Shown here: positions 59,122 through 64,000 of the stretch, piece by piece | Layout: each line of letters starts with the position of its first letter | Position numbering within the stretch: the first letter of the stretch is position 1 | DNA from: Verrucomicrobium sp. GAS474 | Lineage (GTDB): Bacteria; Verrucomicrobiota; Verrucomicrobiia; Methylacidiphilales; GAS474 | Length of the DNA: 64,000 nucleotides | Reading direction: 5' to 3' | Assembly: GCF_900105685.1 (NCBI RefSeq) | Contig: NZ_LT629781.1 | Span: forward strand, 682,001 to 746,000 | Program-made: the position numbers and the translations under genes | The notes under the pieces: generated by a model | The model's input: the letters and a program-made list of their open reading frames with translations, nothing else | Told to the model about the DNA's origin: nothing | Databases searched by the model: none

Positions 59122-61454
59122 GAAATCCCGGCGTTTTCCGGGGCAGAGCTTTGCAGCCGCAAGGCATTGCCGATTACCGAGACCGAACTCAGGCTCATGG
59201 CGACGCTGGCGATCATGGGACTCAGCAATAGCCCGAATGCAGGGTAAAGCACCCCGGCAGCTATCGGGATTCCGAGTCCGTTGTAGAGGAACGCGAAGAG
59301 AAGATTCTGTCGGATATTGCGCATGGTAGCGCGACTCAGCGCAATGGCTTTCACGATGCCTCGGAGGTCGCCCTTGACCAGCGTGATTCCGGCACTGTGC
59401 ATGGCAACGTCGGTGCCGGTTCCCATGGCGATTCCGACGTGCGCCGCCGCCAAGGCAGGGGCGTCGTTGATGCCGTCCCCGGCCATAACCACCGTCTTCC
59501 CTGCTTTCTTCAATTCCACGATCCGGTCATATTTTGCCTGGGGAACGGCTCCACCGATTACCTCGTCGATTCCAAGCGTTTTGCCGATCCGTTCGGCGGT
59601 TTGCTGGTTGTCTCCCGTCAGCATCACGATCCGCAGACCCATTCGATGGAGCGCCTTGATTGCCTCGGGGGTGGTTTGCTTGATCGGATCGCTCAAGGCG
59701 ATAAGTCCAGCCACCTTTCCGTCGATGCCGACGGCGATGACGGTGTTTCCCGATTCGGCGAGTTTCTTTACGTCGGAGGCCACGTAGGAAATGGCAATGC
59801 CCTTCTCTTCGAGCAGGGCGGGCTTGCCCACCAAGATTTCCTTCCCCTCCCACCGTCCGCGCACACCGCCCCCAGTAATCGAGTCAAAGCTCTCCGGTTG
59901 TGCCCAAGAGAGGAATCTCTCCTGCGCCGCCTTCACGATGGCAGAGGCCAAGGGGTGTTCGCTGCGGTTCTCCAGCGCAGCGGAGGAGCGCAACACAGTC
60001 GCCTCGTCAAAACCGGAAGCGGGATGTATTGCTGTCACGGTCGGTTTGCCTTCAGTGAGAGTGCCAGTCTTATCGATTACCAGCGTATCGACCTTCTCCA
60101 GCATTTCCAGAGCCTCCGCGTTTTTGATCAAAATACCGGCATGCGCCCCCCGTCCTACGGCCACCATGATCGACATGGGGGTGGCAAGGCCGAGCGCACA
60201 GGGACATGCAATGATCAAAACTGCGACAGCATTCACCAGAGCATAACCCAGAGCTGGGATCGGCCCCCAAACCATCCAAACGACAAACGTAACCACCGCG
60301 AGCAAGATCACGGCTGGCACGAACCAGCTCGACACCATATCGGCGAGCCGTTGAATGGGTGCTCGGCTACGCTGCGCCTGGGAAACCATCTGAACGATCT
60401 GGGCGAGAAGAGTTTCCCCGCCCACTTTCTCGGCGTGCATGACAATGCTGCCGTTGCCGTTGATCGTTCCCGCGACGACCGATTCTCCGACCTCTTTTGC
60501 CACGGGCATCGGCTCTCCGGTGATCATCGATTCGTCAATCGAGGTCTTTCCTTCAGTGATCCGGCCGTCGACCGGGATCTTTTCGCCGGGCTTCACGCAC
60601 AAAAGGTCGCCGATGACGATCTGGTCGAGAGGGACATCCTGCTGGACACCGTTCTGAAGGCGATGCGCGGTCTTCGGAGCCAATCCGAGGAGTGCTTGGA
60701 TTGCCTTGCCTGTGCCTGAGCGAGCCCGCAATTCGAGAACCTGTCCCAGGAGAACCAGCGCGGTGATCACTGCCGCCGCCTCGAAATAGACAGGAAGCAT
60801 ATCGCCGTGCCGGAAGGATTCGGGAAGGAGATGTGGAAAGAGCGTCACAAAAACACTGAACCCATAAGCTGTCCCTATTCCGAGGGAGATCAACGTGAAC
60901 ATATTCATGCTACGATGGAGCAAGGAACGCCAAGCTCGCGCAAAGAAGGGAGCGCCCGCCCACAAAACGACGGGCGTGCTGAGAGTTCCTTGAATCCAAA
61001 TCGAAAGGGAGGCGGAAATATCGCGAATCAAAGGTAATCCTTGTCCCATCGATAGGACGAGGATGGGAAGACTCAGGGCAGCGGCGATCCAGAACCGGTG
61101 GGTCATGTCGTCCAGTTCGGCGTTTTCTTCCTCTTTGTCACCGGAATGAGCGGCTTCGGGCTCCAAGGCCATGCCGCAAATTGGACATTCTCCTGGATGA
61201 TCTTGCCGTATCTGCGGATGCATGGGACAGGTGTAGGTCGATCCCGATGTGGGGTGGAAAGCCGGGTTTCTTTCCAGGGCCATGCCACACTTCGGACAGG
61301 CTCCAGGCTGATCCGATTCGACGCCCTCGCACATTGGGCAAAAATATCTTTTTCCAATGGCGGAGGCATGCGTGGTCGGCGAGTCCTGTTCTTTGTGGGA
61401 ACAACAGGAATGTTTATGGACTGTTCCGTTGTCGTGATGGTGGCCTTCGTTCAT
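59118..61454 (-). CDS. copA: Copper/silver-transporting P1B-type ATPase
   Basis: A 778-residue pump. The N-terminus is His-rich, followed by two heavy-metal-binding domains ([20 protein letters not shown], then [20 protein letters not shown]). Catalytic motifs are [10 protein letters not shown] (about 418), [13 protein letters not shown] (about 458), [12 protein letters not shown] and [16 protein letters not shown]. This is the CopA/SilP type that exports Cu(I)/Ag(I) from the cytoplasm. It replaces the classic N-terminal HMA domains with two YHS-like domains. Confidence 0.93.
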   Translation of the reverse strand: MNEGHHHDNGTVHKHSCCSHKEQDSPTTHASAIGKRYFCPMCEGVESDQPGACPKCGMALERNPAFHPTSGSTYTCPMHPQIRQDHPGECPICGMALEPEAAHSGDKEEENAELDDMTHRFWIAAALSLPILVLSMGQGLPLIRDISASLSIWIQGTLSTPVVLWAGAPFFARAWRSLLHRSMNMFTLISLGIGTAYGFSVFVTLFPHLLPESFRHGDMLPVYFEAAAVITALVLLGQVLELRARSGTGKAIQALLGLAPKTAHRLQNGVQQDVPLDQIVIGDLLCVKPGEKIPVDGRITEGKTSIDESMITGEPMPVAKEVGESVVAGTINGNGSIVMHAEKVGGETLLAQIVQMVSQAQRSRAPIQRLADMVSSWFVPAVILLAVVTFVVWMVWGPIPALGYALVNAVAVLIIACPCALGLATPMSIMVAVGRGAHAGILIKNAEALEMLEKVDTLVIDKTGTLTEGKPTVTAIHPASGFDEATVLRSSAALENRSEHPLASAIVKAAQERFLSWAQPESFDSITGGGVRGRWEGKEILVGKPALLEEKGIAISYVASDVKKLAESGNTVIAVGIDGKVAGLIALSDPIKQTTPEAIKALHRMGLRIVMLTGDNQQTAERIGKTLGIDEVIGGAVPQAKYDRIVELKKAGKTVVMAGDGINDAPALAAAHVGIAMGTGTDVAMHSAGITLVKGDLRGIVKAIALSRATMRNIRQNLLFAFLYNGLGIPIAAGVLYPAFGLLLSPMIASVAMSLSSVSVIGNALRLQSSAPENAGIS

Positions 61455-61503
61455 ATTGATTTTTTACACAGCCTCGCTTTGCCGAGGCCTGATAACGCCA
61501 ACG

Positions 61504-62064
61504 CTAGATAAGCTTTAAGTATAGCACTCTCTCCGCCGCAACGCCTCCCATGCTGCCGAAATGCTTTCCAAACCCGACAAAGCCGACCTTTTTCAGCAAG
61601 CCGTTCACCTCGGGGACGTCTGCCCTTGCGCGGGCGACGATGCAGTTGTATCCCGATGCCTTGGCTTTCTGTCCGTCGGAAATCAGGAGGCTGGAAGCGC
61701 ACCCTCGGTTTCTCGATTTAATAGCTGTCGCTATCGTTGACAAATAAAGGATTGGAGCCGTTGCCGACTCAACATCAATAGCCCCGACAATCAGCCGCCA
61801 ATTCTCCCAAGGCACTTGCAGGCTGAAGGCCAAAACTTCCTTCTTTGCCCCGAGAATGCATGAACACCAGCCTCCAACCAAAAAATGTCGCAGAATAAAA
61901 TCGCTCGCTTGCTGGCCTGTCCAAGCCTCGTTCCTTGGAGGAGTGCTGAAGGTCGCGATAAACAGCGCGGAAAGCTCGACGATTCGCGCATCAAGCTCTT
62001 CCGCTGACGAATAAGTGATCGGTATGTGTTTTGTGCCCAGCTCTAGAAAGCCCTTATTATTCAT
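61504..62064 (-). CDS. GNAT-family N-acetyltransferase
   Basis: A 186-residue protein with the GNAT pattern: a first strand (LGAKKEVLAFSLQVPWENWR), the acetyl-CoA-binding region (LYLSTIATAIKSRNRGCASS, then LLISDGQKAKASGYNCIVAR), where R-N-R-G-x-A is the pyrophosphate loop, and a late helix-strand (NGLLKKVGFVGFGKHFGSMG). The substrate is unknown. It is AT-richer than the copper genes flanking it and lies between the ATPase and the oxidase. Confidence 0.72.
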   Translation of the reverse strand: MNNKGFLELGTKHIPITYSSAEELDARIVELSALFIATFSTPPRNEAWTGQQASDFILRHFLVGGWCSCILGAKKEVLAFSLQVPWENWRLIVGAIDVESATAPILYLSTIATAIKSRNRGCASSLLISDGQKAKASGYNCIVARARADVPEVNGLLKKVGFVGFGKHFGSMGGVAAERVLYLKLI

Positions 62065-62121
62065 AAAAACAAGAACTCTCGATTCGACTGAGCTGAAGAG
62101 CGTTGAAAATGAGGAAGAGAA

Positions 62122-63393
62122 CTAAGAATTGTTTTCGATTCTTTTGGCCATGGTCCCGGCGGGATTCTTGTACCAGCCGGGATCGTCATAGCTCGCAAGG
62201 TTTTCACGAATCTTGACGACAGTGAACATTCCTCCCATCTCGACAGGCCCGAAAGGACCGGTGCCGGTCATCATAGCTAGGGTATTCTTGGGGCCTTTCA
62301 TCTGCATCTCACCCATTTCGCCCATCCCGTCCGTTCCCATTTCCATGTAGCCGGGAACGAGCTTCTTGATCTTCTTCGTTACCGAATCCTGTTCGACGCC
62401 GAGGAGATTCGGGATGTCGTGAGCCATCGCGTTCATCGTGTGGTGGCTCTTGTGGCAATGGAACGCCCAATCGCCCGGATTATCGGCGACGAACTCCATG
62501 GTCCGTGTCGTGCCGGGCGGAACGTTGACGCTTGTCTCGGGCCACCACGCTGTCTTCGGGATCTGGCCGCCATCGGTCTGGGTCACCCAGTAACGGTGGC
62601 CATGGATGTGGATGGGGTGACTGTCCATGCTGAGGTTGGCGACCCGGATGCGCACCCGCTGTCCCAGCTTCACGATCAGGGGATCAGTGCCGGGGTAAGC
62701 GCGGCTGTTGAAAGTGAAGGTGTTGAAATCGGTCATCACGCTCGCCCTCGGTGTAGCGGTGCCGGGATCGACTGCCCACTCCATGAGGAAGAGGGCGAAG
62801 TCGCGGTCAATCTTGGTCTCCTCGCCGCCCTTCGGGTGAATGATGAAGAAGCCCATCATACCGACGGCCATCTGCACCATCTCGTCCGAGTGGGGGTGGT
62901 ACATGTAGGTGCCATGTTGTCGTAGGGTGAACTCGTAAACGTAGGTCTCGTCCGGCTCGATGGACTTTTGAGTCAAACCGGAGACGCCATCCATCCCATT
63001 CGGCAGAAAGATGCCATGCCAGTGGACGGAAGTCGGCTCGTTGAGTTTGTTCGTGACGAAGATGCGGATACGATCGCCCTCGACAGCCTCGATGGTCGGC
63101 CCCGGCGTCTGGCCGTTGTAACCCCAGCAGTTGACAATCATGCCGGGGGCGAATTCCCGCTTCACCGGCTCGGCGACGAGGCGAAATTCCTTCACCCCAT
63201 CCTTCATCGTCCACGGCAGGGTCGTGCCGTTCGGCGTCACGACGGGAGTGTAGGAGCCGTTGCCGGACGGCGGGGGCGGCGTCGGCTCCGTTCCCGAGAT
63301 CGCGGCGAGAGCCGATTGGGCTTTTCCAAAGAAGGTCGTCGTGAGGGCGGTTAGGCCCGTGGCGGCGAGGAGCTGGCGGCGGGAAAGGTTCAT
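62122..63393 (-). CDS. Two-domain multicopper oxidase
   Basis: A 423-residue secreted oxidase with a Tat signal (NLSRRQLLAATGLTALTTTF). Copper ligands are HWHG (124-127), HPHSDE (166-171), HPIHIHGH (259-266) and FHCHKSHHTMNAM (about 311-323), with Cys313 as type-1 ligand. Only two cupredoxin domains fit into its length, fewer than the three of CueO. A Met-rich stretch near the C-terminus (MGTDGMGEMGEMQMKG) may bind Cu(I). It may oxidise Cu(I) in the periplasm. Confidence 0.9.
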   Translation of the reverse strand: MNLSRRQLLAATGLTALTTTFFGKAQSALAAISGTEPTPPPPSGNGSYTPVVTPNGTTLPWTMKDGVKEFRLVAEPVKREFAPGMIVNCWGYNGQTPGPTIEAVEGDRIRIFVTNKLNEPTSVHWHGIFLPNGMDGVSGLTQKSIEPDETYVYEFTLRQHGTYMYHPHSDEMVQMAVGMMGFFIIHPKGGEETKIDRDFALFLMEWAVDPGTATPRASVMTDFNTFTFNSRAYPGTDPLIVKLGQRVRIRVANLSMDSHPIHIHGHRYWVTQTDGGQIPKTAWWPETSVNVPPGTTRTMEFVADNPGDWAFHCHKSHHTMNAMAHDIPNLLGVEQDSVTKKIKKLVPGYMEMGTDGMGEMGEMQMKGPKNTLAMMTGTGPFGPVEMGGMFTVVKIRENLASYDDPGWYKNPAGTMAKRIENNS

Positions 63394-63402
63394 AGGCGTT
63401 TG

Positions 63403-64000
63403 CTAGTGGTTCATCTCCATGGGAGCCATGGAGGGAGCGGACTCATCGGATTTGGGAGAGGTCATCGGCATCGGCTTTGCTTCGGAGGTATCGACGGGCA
63501 GGAAGCCGCCCACGGCCTTTTCCAAGGCGGCCCGCGAAGTCCAATAATCGCGCCATGTTCGGATATACCCCCGCTCCGCTTCGACTTCGTGCTGTTTGGC
63601 CAGTAGGAGATCGTAGCTTCCCTTGAGCATGAAATTGTACTCCTGCTGGGAGAGCTTGAGAATGTTCACCCGCTGTGGGAGGAGCGTGCCGCGATAGTGT
63701 TCCGCGAGATTACGCCGGGCCTCGACGGTGGAGCGGGCCTCCCGGATCTCCGAGCGGACATTGACGATCAATGCCCCGAGCTGAGCCTGGGCCTGACGCA
63801 ACTGGGCCTGCAATTTCGCCACGTCGGCCTGTCCTTGATCGAAGATCGGCAGTTCGATGTCGATGGAAGGACCGGTATAGCGAGAGCGGTCGGGATTCTT
63901 TTCGGTATCGACGCCGAGGGTGATGCCACCGGGGAAGAAGCGGGTGTCTTCCTTTACCCCGAGAGCCTTTTGCAATATCTCGACCCGCTTCCGGGCGGCA
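63403..64000 (-). CDS. TolC/CusC-family outer-membrane channel, C-terminal part (truncated by window edge)
   Basis: The frame is open to the window end, giving the last about 198 residues. It has the helical TolC second half (AKLQAQLRQAQAQLGALIVN, EARRNLAEHYRGTLLPQRVN, KGSYDLLLAKQHEVEAERGY) and IELPIFDQGQADVAKLQAQ, the family's D-Q/G-x-G pattern. The last part is Met/Pro-rich (KPMPMTSPKSDESAPSMAPM), which may bind copper. It could supply the outer-membrane channel for CusBA. It lies 9 bp upstream of the oxidase gene. Confidence 0.8.
   Translation of the reverse strand, partial: AARKRVEILQKALGVKEDTRFFPGGITLGVDTEKNPDRSRYTGPSIDIELPIFDQGQADVAKLQAQLRQAQAQLGALIVNVRSEIREARSTVEARRNLAEHYRGTLLPQRVNILKLSQQEYNFMLKGSYDLLLAKQHEVEAERGYIRTWRDYWTSRAALEKAVGGFLPVDTSEAKPMPMTSPKSDESAPSMAPMEMNH

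Overview
The window (about 60-65% GC, except for a few AT-richer islands) looks like the chromosome of a Gram-negative bacterium carrying a large conjugative element. The organism is probably from the Verrucomicrobiota or a near relative. That placement is an inference from the mix of genes (bactofilin, YHYH-domain protein, Gcr-like membrane protein, small basic winged-helix protein, two-gene ChrA), not from a marker phylogeny.

Left part, 1-20.3 kb: ordinary chromosome. It holds the 5' end of a TolC-family gene, a two-gene chromate transporter, an RlpA-like secreted protein, rpsB-tsf, an outer-membrane barrel, a Dabb protein, a bactofilin, clpP, a Gcr-family membrane protein, a BlaI/BlaR1-type regulatory pair with tandem operators, class II fructose-bisphosphatase (glpX), moaC, a YHYH protein and a polar amino-acid ABC transporter. 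At least four copies of one structured intergenic repeat lie here, and none was seen to the right of 20 kb.

Middle part, about 20.4-50.0 kb: an integrative conjugative element or integrated plasmid. Its left edge holds palindromes and direct repeats. A small accessory block follows with a DUF3800 protein, a TIR-domain protein, an unknown protein and a protein with a HEPN-type R-N-x3-H motif, and it may be a defence island. Transfer genes follow: a leftward, translationally coupled operon (HTH protein, ParA-like ATPase, small membrane protein, VirD4-type coupling ATPase, giant methylase/helicase), an oriT-like intergenic region, a rightward MobF relaxase, a ClpB-like AAA+ ATPase, and a compact type IV secretion set resembling VirB2-B3-B4-B7-B5-B6-B8-B9-B10. 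No VirB11, integrase or replication initiator was recognised. Two T4SS operons share a conserved leader of about 70 bp, and an 8-3-8 dyad occurs at both edges of the oriT region and again near the element's right end.

Right part, 50.0-64.0 kb: copper/silver resistance, probably cargo of the element. A CnrY-CnrX-CnrH-like regulatory trio (anti-sigma, periplasmic sensor, ECF sigma) leads a run with a Cys-rich protein, a CusB-like adaptor and a CusA-like RND pump. It is followed by small secreted proteins, an OprB porin, a copper P-type ATPase, a GNAT protein, a two-domain multicopper oxidase and the 3' end of a TolC/CusC-like channel that runs off the window.
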